This document shows positions 11,042 through 22,862 of a stretch of 64,000 nucleotides of DNA, one piece after another. The notes below the pieces were generated by a model, which had not been told where the DNA came from, searched no databases, and saw only the letters and a list, made by a program, of their open reading frames with translations. Location: the NCBI GenBank assembly GCA_037954665.1, contig JBBMOL010000038.1:868001-932000 (forward strand), in the 5' to 3' direction. The DNA is from Laguncularia racemosa. Lineage: Eukaryota > Streptophyta > Magnoliopsida > Myrtales > Combretaceae. The position numbers and the translations under genes are program-made. The stretch's first letter is position 1. Each line of letters opens with the position of its first letter.

Positions 11042-13882
11042 TTGCAGGAATACGAGGACTTGTTTCTTGAGGAAGTACCAAGGGGATTGCCTCTACTAAG
11101 AGGCATTGAGCACCAGATTGACTTTATCCCAGGTGTTTCCATTTCTAATCGGCCAGCTTATCAGGCCAATCCGAGGAAACTAAGGAGATTCAAAGGCAGG
11201 TTGATGATCTGTCGAGAAGGGGTTTGTGAGAGAAAGCCTCAGTCCATGCTCAGTTCCTGTCATCCTGGTTCCCAAGAAGGATGGAACATGGCGGATGTGT
11301 GTTGACTGTCGAGCAATCAACAAGATCACAGTTAAGTATAGACATCCTATCCCTAGACTTGATGATTATGCTTGATGAGTTGCATGGTGCCTGTTTGTTC
11401 TCCAAAATTGATTTAAAGAATGGCTATTACCAAATTCGCATGAAAGAGGGAGATGAGTGGAAAACGGCTTTTAAAACTAAACATGGTTTATATGAGTGGA
11501 TGGTAATGCCTTTTGGATTAACAAATGCACCTAGCACATTTATGAGGTTGATGAATCATGTTCTTCGCGCTTTCATTGGAAAGTTTGTTGTTGTCTACTT
11601 TGACGATATCTTAGTTTACAGCACGACTTTAAATGAACATGTTCAGCATTTACAAAGTGTGTTTACTGCTTTGCGAGAAAACAAGTTGTATGCAAACTTG
11701 AAGAAGTGCACCTTTTGTATGGAATCTGTGGTTTTTCTGGGATTTGTTGTAGGTGCAGATGGGATTGCTATGGATGAAGAAAAGGTGAAGGCGATCAGGG
11801 AGTGGCCAACACCTAGGAACGCAAGTGAGGTCAGAAGTTTTCATGGATTAGCAAGTTTTTATAGGAGGTTTGTTAGGGATTTTAGCTCTATTGCTGCTCC
11901 TTTAAATGATCTTGTTAAGAAGAATGCTGAGTTTAGGTGGACTAAAGTGCATGAGGATGCTTTCAATGCTTTGAAAGGTAAGTTGACTAATGCACCATTA
12001 CTTATTCTACCTAATTTTGAGAAGGTCTTTGAGATTGAATGCGATGCTTCTGGGAAGGGTATTGGTGGTGTTTTGATGCAGGAATCCAAACCGATCGCTT
12101 ATTTTAGCGAAAAACTCAATGGCGCTGCACTAAATTACCCAGTCTATGACAAGGAGTTATATGCTTTGGTAAGGAACTTGCAAACTTGGCAACATTACCT
12201 ATGGCCTAAGGAGTTCATCATTCATTCCGATCATGAGAGCTTGAAGTTTCTAAAAACTCAAGGTAAGTTGAACAAGAGGCATGCAAAGTGGCTGGAATTC
12301 ATTGAGACATTTCCGTATGTGATTAAATACAAGCAAGGAAAAGAGAATGTGGTAGCTGATGCACTTTCTCGAAGGTACTCACTTTTGACCTTCTTGCATA
12401 CTAGATTGCTTGGATTTGAACTCATTAAGGAATTGTATGAGACTGATGCTGATTTTGGTCAAATTTGGGCTGCTTGTGCTGAGTCTAGGTATGCTGACTT
12501 TTATAGGCATGATGGGTACTTGTTTAAGAAAGATAAGTTGTGTGTGCCTAAAAGTTCTGTGCGTGAATTGCTTGTGAGGGAAACACATGGGGGTGGTTTA
12601 ATGGGACACTTTGGTGTTAAAAGGACTTTGGATATTTTGCATGAACACTTTTATTGGCAAAAAATGAAGCATGATGTGCAAACTGTGTGTGACAAGTGCA
12701 TTACATGTAGACAGGCTAAATCCAAAGTAATGGCCCATGGAGAATACATTCCATTACCCGTGCCTAATCAACCCTGGACTGACATCTCTATGGATTTTGT
12801 GTTAGGGTTACCACGGTCTCAAAGTGGAAAAGATAGCATATTTGTTGTTGTTGATAGGTTTAGTAAGATGACTCACTTCATTGCCTGTTCTAAAACTAAT
12901 GATGCACAACATATTGCTTATTTGTTCTTCAGAGAGATTGTGCGATTGCATGGCTTGCCAAATTCTATTGTGAGTGATAGGGATGTAAACTTCTTGAGTC
13001 ATTTTTGGCGTACTTTGTGGAATAGGCTAGGCACTAAGTTGTTGTTCTCTACTGTTGCACATCCTCAAACTGATGGTCAGACCGAAGTAGTCAATAGGAC
13101 TCTTTCAACCCTGTTGCGTGCTGTGATTCATAAAAATTTGAAACAATGGGAGAACTGTCTACCACATGTAGAATTTGCATATAATAGGACTGTGCATTCC
13201 ACTACATCCTATTCTCCATTTCAGATTGTGTATGGTTTTAATCCTTTGACTCCACTGGATATTTTGCCTTTGCCTTTTTAATGAATTTGTTGATCTTGAT
13301 GGAAAGAGAAAGGCAGAATTTGTGCGGGCATTGCATGCTCAGGTTCGGGCTAACATTGAGAAGAAAAATGAGCATTATGCTCGCCAGGCCAATAAGGGTC
13401 GTGTGAAGGTTGTTTTTCATCCAGGAGATTGGGTGTGGGTGCATCTGAGAAAGGAGCGATTTGCCGAACAGCGAAAGTCTAAGTTGCATCCTAGGGGAGA
13501 TGGACCATTCCAAGTGTTGGAGCGCATCAATAATAACGCTTACAAGATTGACTTACCAAGTCACTATGGTAATGTAAGCGCAACTTTTAATGTTTCTGAT
13601 CTTACTCTATATGATGCAGGTGATTCGAGGACGAATCTTTTCGAGGAAGGAGGGAATGATGGGGATCAGCTAGCATCAAGAGTTCAAGAGTCAAAGTCCA
13701 ATGACCCGTTACATGGTATTGGAGGTCCAATGACAAGATCTAGGGCTAAGCGGATGAGAGAAGCTTTGCAAGGATTAGTGATGGAGCTACAAGAGAAGGA
13801 ACCGAGCTTTACCAAGGGAGAATCCATACATGGCCCCCATACACGGCCGTGTATCACGACCGTGTATCTTAACACAGCTTAA
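11042..13882 (+). pseudogene. RT-RNase H-integrase polyprotein of the gypsy element
   Basis: Encodes the replication and integration enzymes of the element. A frame at 11042-11170 holds the segment before RT (EEVPRGLP, RGIEHQIDF). After a one-base loss near 11175 the RT fingers (VPKKDGTWRMCVDCRAIN) continue in another frame, and an extra T near 11368 returns to the 666-residue frame ending 13281. In that frame the palm motif YFDD lies at residues 106-109. RNase H follows with IECDASGKGIGG, YDKELYAL and VADALSR, then integrase with an HHCC finger (THGGGLMGHFG, CDKCITC) and D-D-E at SMDF, VSDRD and TEVVNRT. A T inserted in a T run at about 13276-13280 shifts the frame. The 3' piece to 13882 carries the integrase C-terminus (FHPGDWVWVHL) and GPMTRSRAKR, encoded inside the 3' LTR. 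All three breaks are single-base indels. Confidence 0.9.
13642..13656 (+). other. Polypurine tract of the gypsy element
   Basis: cgaggaaggagggaa directly before the LTR start TGATGGGG. The same bases encode the EEGGN residues of the polyprotein, so coding frame and plus-strand primer overlap. Confidence 0.8.
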
Positions 13883-14090
13883 CAGCACGGCCAGCGGCAC
13901 AACCGTGTGTCTGGAATTCTCACAGAAGAATACACGGCCAAAAGGCACGGGCGTATATGAAACCGTGTACTGTGCTCTTCATATACATAGAGACATACAC
14001 GGCTTGGAGACACGGGTCATGTATGCGACCGTGTACCTTGTTCGTCGCATGCCCAGTGTCATACACGGCTCGGAGACACGGCCGTGTATT
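13840..14090. repeat. Array of TACACGG...CCGTGTA hairpin modules in the LTR
   Basis: Copies start at 13840, 13931, 13996 and 14062; the last three are spaced 65 and 66 bp. Each is roughly TACACGG, 12-15 nt, then CCGTGTA or a close variant, so each could fold as an imperfect hairpin. The copy at 14062 is the most regular. The same module with the same period occurs in the copia leader at 60710-61000. Confidence 0.75.
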
Positions 14091-14160
14091 ACACCATGTA
14101 CTACGTGTATCTTATTATTTCGTTCCGCGTATTTTCCTTTCAAGACATTGTACGAGGAAG

Positions 14161-14168
14161 TATAAATA
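14161..14168 (+). promoter_or_regulatory. TATA box in the gypsy 3' LTR
   Basis: tataaata, preceded by gaggaag. Transcription would start about 30 bp downstream. The equivalent position of the 5' LTR is corrupted. Confidence 0.55.
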
Positions 14169-14437
14169 CCCTTTTGTAAAAAAACGCTAGGGTTACGATT
14201 TTTACATATTTGAATACATATTTTGAGGGTTTTCTCTCTCTTTGTTCTTTGCAAAAGAACTCTTTCGATTTTCTTCAATCTAAACCTTGGGGAAATCATC
14301 TTGATAACTTAGGTTTCAATCAACAGGTGTGGTTGGGGTCTAGTTCCGTTCACCGCTTGTTCAAGACGATTCTTGGGGATCCGATTTCAAATCACGATCG
14401 TCGGGTTCTAGGTTTAATATACCTAGGGTTCGCATCA

Positions 14438-14442
14438 CATAA
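14438..14442. repeat. Target-site duplication CATAA, right copy
   Basis: Identical to 7767-7771 on the other side of the element. Confidence 0.85.
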
Positions 14443-17400
14443 TATAGCAACCAAGATAATTAGAATAGCTCACTGACTTTAATTTTTCTCTTAATGCATA
14501 AAAATTGAATATTGATGCTTGATTGGACTTAAATTTATAACTATGGAATCTTCTACCTCAAAGTATGTAGTAACATGCATTGTGCTTACTAAATTAGGAA
14601 CTTAAACCGAACTATTAATAAAAGTTGGTCAAATATCTGATAACTGTTTGTGTGCGATCGTCTCAAGCTAAAGAGTGACACCTTAAGTTTAAATTAAGGT
14701 TATGGTCTTAATTCAATAACCCCGTAGTGAGGTGCTTAACCAAATCAAGGAATAGTTCAATCGATACTTAACAAATGAAATCGCATTGGATAACAGACAT
14801 TGTAAGAGGAGAGAAGGTACATTAGGAGTTGTCTAAAGATTATAGGTCTTGGCGGGTGATATGATATAGTTGAACTGTGATAAGTGAGAATTGCATAATG
14901 GTGATGACACTTAAGCGAGGCTACTTAATTTCAGTTTTGTGATGTGGAGTCTAGCTACTCTCATCAACCCTCAATTGCCACTATAGTGGAATCAGAACCT
15001 AGGTCTCCATTATGTTGTCCAAAGTCATGAGTATTCATGTGCTAATTGTTTAAATTAATTAAGATAAATATAAATTATATGATTATTTATTGTGTTAGAA
15101 TACAGACCTACTTGACATTTGTGTGTGCTTGCATTACTATGTATTGAGTCACTTTAGCTCACTTTTCTTTTTCAAGTGAAGATTTACCGATGGATTTGCT
15201 TTACTACTTGATAGGATATGGTTTTGAGAAGGAGTTTTGAGTTGAGGATAAGAACATAGATTACACGAATGACTACTGATTTTATTTATGTTTTATGTAG
15301 ACCTTTCCTGTATTGTATTTAAAATTATTATATGAGCCGCTTGTGGCTCCATAATTTGTTTACCATTATGATGTGCTTAAAACTATGATCGAATCAAATA
15401 ATTTCAATTCTGAGGCGACAATCAATAGTAATTCGATTCCAATATTCAAATAATGAATGATAACATAAAATAAACCCTAAACCCTTACCAGATATAACGT
15501 ACCGGCAAGAGAGTAGTCCTAGTATGGATTTGTTGATATGACACACAACAATCCAATACCATTACTAGCCATACCCTCATGAATTGAAAATAGTAAAAAT
15601 TAAAGAATAAACTTCACAAAGTGTTTTCTCAATGTTCCAAAAAAAAGTCCCAAAATTCTTACAAAACAACGAATATATAGCATCACCTACATAAGCTACA
15701 GGCTTTGGAAATAAAGGCCGCCGACCTTACATGGTAAGCCGCCAGCTTTGGCAATCTATGATGCTGGCCTTTATGGCTGGCTTAAGGGTATCCACCTCCA
15801 ATTCTTGTGCTTTGATTCCTGTGTTGAGCAACTCTGTAAGAACCATGATTTGATTCCTATCACATTATGTTTGTATCCTTTATGGGTGTCTTAAACCTTA
15901 ATACATAGCTTATCCATCTAGTATTATTTATTGTGTTTTCCCAATTAAAATGAATTATAAATGTTTTCAAAATCTAAATAACGATTTTAAGTTCTAAAAT
16001 TAGTTTAAAAATTCATTTAGATTATGTAGCGAATTGTTGCTGATATAGAAAATTAGGAGCATGACATTGCACACACCTCGGAGTCTACTTTGAATTTGTA
16101 GTCTAAATGTTATGGTTGAATCTAGCAATTTTTCAATAGTTGTATGGTAATATGAATTATAACTAGCTAGTGCAATATTACTATAAATATGATTTAATTT
16201 GATAAACATAACAGCAATTCAATCAAGTTGACCAAACTTGAAACCTATTGTTTTAGTCCAGCACTTAAACAAATAGTCAAATGTACCTTGAATCTCTAAT
16301 TTTAGTTGGTATTGTAATTTGTGTTCGTTATATTTTGTTATTATTTGTATCCATCATAGTTTACATTTGAAAACAATAATAATTTAAATTTTGAATAGCA
16401 TGATTTAGTATCATGTTCCAAGGACATCTTCGTCGAATAACCCGTCGTGAGCTCCTTAGGGAGAGAGGAAGCTACCACTATTTTTGTGAATTCCTTCAAA
16501 CACCCATCTCATTAAATGTCTATATTACAACTAAACCAACAAAATTATAACTTAATCCATGAATACTTATACTCGATATACATTTAACAATAACTTCTTG
16601 TCAGCAATACGTCAATTTAAACTAACTTTTATCTCTAGTTAGTAATCCACATTATTTTCTTAATAACAAAGTAATGAGAGAAAGGAGACCATTACATTAA
16701 TAGCTATCGGAAACTCCACTCATAGGATGCCTAACCTAATCCAAGAAAAAAAGGGTAACAACGAAGACTCATTGCGGGTAGTAACCTAGCTGTATTATGG
16801 CAACAAGAATTTACAGTACAAATCAACCTATAGGAGATTGAGCATAATCCTCATAGCTTGATAAGATGATAATATCTCATATTGCTATATATATTACATA
16901 TATCAAATAAGTTATCAACCAATATACCATTTATGTACAATCATATGAATATAAAAATAATAAATCAATCTTCCAGTAATCAATATAAAGTTAAGGATAG
17001 AAATCACGCCTTAATTAGGATCGAGAATTCTAAGACTTCGTCGGTTCTCAAGTTATCGAAAAGAAGTAATACCGCAAGCAATGGTCTCAGTGATACCTCA
17101 AGTCCATAACCACATTATTGGTTCATCTCATGTAAGCCAATTCATACAATTTAATGCATATCAACATCTACATTAATGAATCAAACTTCTTAATATTCAC
17201 TGCATCATATGCTATTTTGATAATTACAGTGTTAACTATGATCATACGATGAGAAATAATAAATTTAAAAGTATGTAAAGGGATAATGTGTAATTCACGA
17301 TAAATATGGTGTTGAATGCATTTTTTACTCTTTTTTTTATGCATGTTCTTTTATTTTCTTACTTGATCATTTAGTCAGAAAGTAGTTTAACGTTAATTAT

Positions 17401-18580
17401 TCTACGACTTATCACATATGATCTAGGATAATTTAGGGTGGGTTTTAGTATTTCCTGTCCGGATTGATCTTCCCCTTTTGTTCTGCTTTCCTTATATAAT
17501 TTTAATAACCGAAAAAGATCTCCATATCCGCGTGGCTTTCATGCCGACATACTATACTATTTGCAGGTTTCAACAGCCAAGTTGACGAAAGGTCCATGGC
17601 AGACAGGTTGGACAAGAGCGTTAAAACGACAAATGACCAAGTCAGCAATCGATAAAGTATTCTACCATCGTGTTTTTACTTTGTCTTTTTGGCAATAGAT
17701 AAAGTACTGCAATCCGATGACAATTCACGTGGATTGGTTTTCAACCGATGCACTTGTCGTACCAACTTCGCATGCAATTCATACAGTGAGTCAAACTTCC
17801 CACCGTACGCGACCATTTTTCTAGGTTAAGTTTAAAAAATATTAAATTATTTTTTTTTCATAATTATTTCTTTCTATTCCTTCACCATTTAAATTAGATT
17901 TTTTTTTTCTTTACATTTTTCCTTCCTATTCTTTCCTCCCACTTTCTTTTCTTTCTATTTTCATCCTTCATCCCAAACATAACATAAGACATCTACACAA
18001 AGAAAAGCTTTATATAATTTTGAAAATCAATTATAAAATTGGAGAAAATATTATAAAAAATTTGTAATGCAAACTACCTTCGTCATTTTTTCTAATTAAA
18101 TAAGCAACAATGCTAATGCTTTATTATTATTATTATTATTAATACTGTTATTGTTGTTGTTGCTGCTGCTGTTGCCCTTTTTCCTACGCAATCCATCTTT
18201 GTTGTTATTGCCACGTGACAAATTTGATGACATGGAAATGACGTATCATGGCCGGCGCTTTCACATCGACAAATTGACAACTTGGGCCATTAATTAATAT
18301 AATAATATCGATTTTAAACAATTTTCACCGACTTTTCTTTTCATATATAAAGTAAACGATCACTTAAAACTGCCACTGTTTCATTCGTAATTAAATTTTT
18401 TCTATATTCTTTGAAGCAATTTCCGGCGGCTTGAATTAGACACTTATAGTTTTTTTCTTTTTTGGAACCCATGATAGTTAAGTACGACTTGGGTGCAATC
18501 GACGTCCTGTCAGGCCCCTCGGAGGTGATACAGTTGTATACATTTCGTGTCGAGCAAAGTTGGGTATGGACCACGAAATA
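14443..18580. other. No gene seen; possible old LTR-type DNA at 14500-15470
   Basis: No frame with a recognisable family. The stretch 14640-15470 has the moderate complexity of old gypsy LTR or leader DNA (for example accccgtagtgaggtgctt at 14721 and tgagtcactttagctcac at 15144), but no ends, primer site or duplication could be found. 17820-17990 is strongly pyrimidine-rich. A short frame at 16882-17109 has no family resemblance. Confidence 0.4.
18121..18174. repeat. Compound trinucleotide microsatellite
   Basis: (TTA)n passing into (TTG)n and (CTG)n. Confidence 0.85.
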
Positions 18581-18895
18581 TACTGTTATGTCTGAGGCGA
18601 TATTTTAATTTTATAAATATTATATTAAAAAAATATTTTAAAAATAAATTATAAAAATACCTTAAATTCCATATTTTCAATATAAAAAAAAATTACACTA
18701 TAAATACCGATGATTATCACACATTCAATATAAATCTAATAAAAATACGGATACATTCTGCACCTTTTAGCACAAATTTATAAAGATATAATATGAATGG
18801 TATATTTATAATTTATTTTTAGAATAATTATTTTAAGTATAATATTTATAAATTAAAAAAATATTATAATATTTTAAAATATTACTGTTATGTCT
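18581..18895. mobile_element. Candidate MITE with long inverted ends and 13-bp direct repeats
   Basis: A 13-bp direct repeat, tactgttatgtct, stands at 18581-18593 and 18883-18895. The 289 bp between them have inverted ends: the left side (from about 18599: gatattttaattttataaat) matches the reverse complement of the right side over about 65 bp with mismatches, ending at ...aataaattataaaaatacc on the left and its counterpart on the right. There is no coding capacity. Long AT-rich inverted ends suggest a non-autonomous DNA transposon, perhaps Mutator-like, though 13 bp exceeds the usual 9-bp duplication. Confidence 0.55.
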
Positions 18896-19410
18896 TTGAA
18901 GAGTGATTGCCTGGGTTATCCACATATGCATGTTATTGGGAACTTTTGCTCTTTATCTGCAAATCATTGATCTTAATTCTTTAAGCATGTTTTTATCTCC
19001 TTAGAAACCTATTCTAGGTTTTCATTAGTTTTTGTCTGATTATTGGATTTCTTTTTTATTTTTATTTGTTTCTCTTTCCGTTAAGTGTGGTGTTCTTTCA
19101 TACATAAGCAAACTAAAATTTGTTATTGCATGCTTTAAAAAGGAAACTTGCAGCATCGTACTGCTTTCATAGTTAGTCAATTAAGAATTAAGAGTGAAGT
19201 TTGTGCAGGTAGTAATTGTAGCAAACTATTATTATAATTTATAGATATGTGAAAAACAATTCATTATAAAATTAATTGTTTCGTATTTTTCCAAATTGGA
19301 ATATTTAACTAGCACGATCTGTTGGCTTTTCAAATTAGAAGGAATTGAATTTTGGTGCCTAATTCTGCACTATTTTAATCAGCCTAAATTGTTGTGTTAA
19401 AATCAATTAA
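18896..19410. other. No gene seen
   Basis: AT-rich spacer without repeats or frames that I could support. Confidence 0.5.
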
Positions 19411-19845
19411 GGTAAATTATAAAAATATAACCCGTGTTTTTGCGTCATTTGCAAAAAAAATTACATATGTTTTATTTTTTGACAAAAAGGAAATCAACAT
19501 TTTTTTTTATCTATAATAAATAATGACATATATCGATATTCTATTGATTACTCAATTGTTTTTCTTTCTTTCTTTTTTTTTTCTAGTTTTTCCTTTTTTT
19601 TAATTTTCTATATTTTTTATATTTCTTATTGAACTATATAATTTACTAATATTACTTTATTTAATTAATTATTTACTAACCGATATAATATTAATACCTA
19701 TCATTATTTATTATTGATATAAAATTAAAAAATACAGGTCATGTCTCTATAAAAAAAAATAGTTATCTCTTTATTAAAATAATAAAAAGCCAAATAATAT
19801 CTTTGCAAATGACACAAAACACAACTCACATTTTTATAATTTACC
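19411..19845. mobile_element. Candidate MITE, GGTAAATTATAAAAAT inverted ends
   Basis: The left end ggtaaattataaaaat and the following tgcgtcatttgcaaa match the reverse complement of the right end (19802-19845) over about 45 bp. The 435-bp element is AT-rich and non-coding. Ends beginning GGTAAATTA are common among plant MITEs. No clear target-site duplication was seen, so the exact termini may be a few bases off. Confidence 0.6.
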
Positions 19846-21871
19846 CCATCATTTATTTACAACCAATGTCTTTATAAAAACATACACAAACTAACAAAAT
19901 TCTTCTACTTACACCTCTGCACCAAGTATTCTTGACCCAAAGTCCCATAACCTTCACTTGCTAATTATGTCTTCACTAAGCATGCGCCTTCCTAAGTAGG
20001 CTAGTAACATTATTATCTATTGCCACCTTACATTTTCCAACATTAACTCTTTCTACAATTTTTATAAGACATCATATGTTTGTAAGAAATGTTTAGAGTC
20101 GGGTGAGGCCGTGGCTTCTTTTCCACAACACACTCTACATACTAAAATTATAAATACTAATATTTGACCACCTCCACAACACACCCTACATACTAATACT
20201 ATAAATACTAAACTTGACCACTTCTCACAAATTCTAGTCTTCATAATAGTAATAACACTCAACGTCATCTCCCATATAAGGATCCCCGCTTGTCCCATCA
20301 TAAACCATCAATTTATCAAACGTATTTGCAATTGAGAAAGAAGGGCCCCATAAGGAGTAAGCTAAAACCTAATGTATATATACCACAACCACATATGTGT
20401 GCTATGTAATCACATTTTCACAAGCATATTATGCAACAAAATATCACAAACAAAAGGTTAATTATCTTTTATAACCAGACAAGGAACATAGTCTTGGCAT
20501 TTCAAGACTTGGGGTAGCTCATGAAAATGATTACACACACGCATGCACACACATACATACATATATCTATATACAATGTTGAGAACTGTCACCTTTGGCT
20601 CTAACACCCATGAGTCTATGAGTTACCTATATTTACTTTAATTATTTCGATACACAACTTCATTTAAAAAAAATGTCACACATAAATCATTGAGATGTCA
20701 CCCTGAGATTACTAGTACTCTCGATCGCATAGGCCCAACCATGCACAAGTAGTAATCAATTCATAAGCTAGATATATCTAAAATACATTTGGAGTTCTAT
20801 TCTGACAAACAAAACAAACAAACATAGTATACATGTACATCAATAAAAAGGCTCACAAGGCTCTAAGTTTATCATCACTTTTCAAACTTGGTGTTAACTT
20901 AAAAATAGTTAAGCTTTAGTAGGATTCCAAGATTACTTGAGCTTACTCTCTTCAACCACTTTTTGCCTTACACTTGGCCTTAACCCCTGCTAAACCCCCT
21001 ATTTACTAGAACATGCAATACTATAGGTCACCTACCCTTTACTCACAAGAAATCAACACTTTATAGTTTTACTAACCCTTTAACTTACCTACTAAGTATC
21101 AAAAACTATCATATTGTTTTTTTCACTCTCACTCTAACTTACCCTCTAAGCCCCAAAATGTGTCACTTGCAAATTTTTGTAAAAAAATTCCCTTCGACTT
21201 CACACAACATCACCAAAACTTCAACTAACGCTACCCACTTCATACTAAGATACCCAACTCAAAATACATGTATCCACTTTGACTTTAACCACATAAAACA
21301 CATCAAACAACAACCTTTAATTAGTAAATAATAAAAAACACAAAACAAACACAAACTTACTTTTTTCTTTTTACTTGATGAACTTGTTGCATAACACCAA
21401 AACTTCAATAAATCTGTTGTTCATAGCTACTAAACACATGTCAAACACCAATTGTTAACAAATCAAAAGTTACTTATGTCCAAAATACCTTAACTTATCA
21501 ATTTACTATCTACAAACTTTTTATGGTCATTTATGGTTACTTGAACAAGGTAGTTAATTATAAAAATTGGCAAAATCTAGGTACTAATTGCAAAAATAGA
21601 TAAAATTTAAATAGTTAATTGTAAAAGTATGAAAAGTTTAGGTTAGTAAATTGGCACTTTAAAACTTGAGGTAGTTAATTGCAAAAAGAAGTAAAATTCA
21701 GGTATCAAATGTAACATTAACTCATGATTCTATCCCTTTTTTTACTATATTACAAAAACTTTCCATAAAATTTCCTGTTGGTTTTGGCAAAACAATATAA
21801 AAAGGGAAGTTGAATTGATTGTTTATGTAAAAATTTAAACTTTTTGAAAATTTCTCTTAATCATTTTACAT
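19846..21871. other. No gene seen
   Basis: AT-rich spacer. The repeat block at 21540-21720 is listed separately. A short minus frame at 20062-20301 contains an internal near-repeat (LVFI-LVCRVCCG twice), reflecting a small duplicated DNA segment rather than a known protein. Confidence 0.45.
21540..21720. repeat. Degenerate tandem repeat, family shared with 50090-50260
   Basis: Repeated words of the form agttaattgcaaaaa followed by gtaaaattt and aggta recur about every 45-50 bp. The same words occur at 50090-50260 and, more weakly, at 48460-48560. It is probably the remains of one MITE family. Confidence 0.5.
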
Positions 21872-22862
21872 AGGGAAAAATATAGATTTAACTTCAATGT
21901 TGCCAACCTTTTTTATTTCTATCTTAAATATTTATTTTTAACAAAGGTGTTAATTTCTTCATTAGGGATTGACATGTGATACTATTTAATTGGTCCATGT
22001 AATTATATAAATAAATAAGACAATAAATTATAAAAATTAAATAAAACTAACAAAACAATTGGAAAAAAAGTAAAAAGAAAAAAGAAAATGTAGAAAAATT
22101 CGGAAATAAAAAATATATATACTATATGTATATATATATATATATATATGAGTAAATTAACAAAAAAAAGGAAAATAAATATTAAAAAAAAATAGAAAAA
22201 AAAAATTCATGCCACCCTTTAACCTTAAAGTGGCCAAAATGGCAAAATAAATAAATAAGCGGTGGGATATAATCTACTAACTAAAGTGGGTCGATTCAAC
22301 CAGTACTAGTGGTGTGCGGCCACCCTAATGTGTAAAATTAAAAAAACAAAAAATAAATAAATAAGCTAAAATTTGATCAAGTTTTGATCTTCAAAAGCCT
22401 TTTTTTTTTTTTTTTTTCTAGTGAGTGGCTGCCTACAACTAGTGGTGGATCGAATCAACCCACTTTATGTTAGTGGGTTGTGACCAATCACTTTGTTTTG
22501 GCTATTCCAACCACCTCAAGGTTAGATGGTGGTTGAAACTTTTTTGTTTTTCTAGATTTTTCCTTTTTGTTATTTTTTATTAATTTACTCAAATACATAT
22601 TTATATATATATATATAATATATATATTATTCTTCTTCTTTTTTGTGTTTTATTTTATTTTAATTTTTTTTGTATTTTAATTTTTTTTCATTAATTTTTA
22701 TAACTTTATTATATTTATTTAATAAAATATGGAGATCAATAAGACAGTACCACATGTATTTCCTAAAGGAAAAAAACTAATGATGGGATTATTTTATAAA
22801 CATTTTACTCATGTTAAAGACTTAAAATTAAAAAGAAAAATTAAATGTTATATTTTTCTCTT
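21872..22862. mobile_element. Foldback element of about 1 kb with long inverted arms
   Basis: The left arm (about 21872-22330) is the imperfect reverse complement of the right arm (about 22410-22862). Paired landmarks are gggaaaaatata with tatatttttctc at the ends, acatgtgatact with agtaccacatgt, gagtaaattaa with ttaatttactc, aaccttaaagtgg with ccacctcaaggtt, and ctaaagtgggtcgattcaa with its partner near 22450-22470. The arms include (AT)n tracts. A short T-rich loop separates them. There is no coding frame. The structure fits a foldback or long-TIR MITE; a transcript would form a long hairpin. Confidence 0.75.

Larger units (their letters stand above)
7772..14437 (+). mobile_element. Full-length Ty3/gypsy retrotransposon, plus strand
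   Basis: A 6,666-bp element with LTRs at 7772-8580 and 13657-14437, initiator-Met-type primer-binding site after the first LTR, polypurine tract before the second, and a 5-bp duplication CATAA on both sides. Order is gag, protease, RT, RNase H, integrase, which makes it Ty3/gypsy. The integrase C-terminal frame runs through the polypurine tract into the 3' LTR, as reported for some plant chromoviruses such as CRM; I saw no chromodomain and do not assign a lineage. Gag is unreadable in the noisy block and pol has three single-base frame shifts, so this copy is non-autonomous as sequenced. Confidence 0.9.
13657..14437 (+). repeat. 3' LTR of the gypsy element
   Basis: 781 bp, TG...CA, followed by CATAA. 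It contains the last 75 codons of the polyprotein frame (to 13882), a 16-bp palindrome atacacggccgtgtat at 13839-13854, three further hairpin modules at 13931, 13996 and 14062, and a TATA box at 14161. Confidence 0.9.

Noticed and set aside
10770..11047. Intron before the gypsy RT frame (tttgcag at about 11041-11047)
   Set aside because: No donor restores a frame, and single-base indels explain the frame changes better.
18121..18174. Coding trinucleotide repeat (poly-Leu/Ala)
   Set aside because: No surrounding open frame; it is a plain compound microsatellite.
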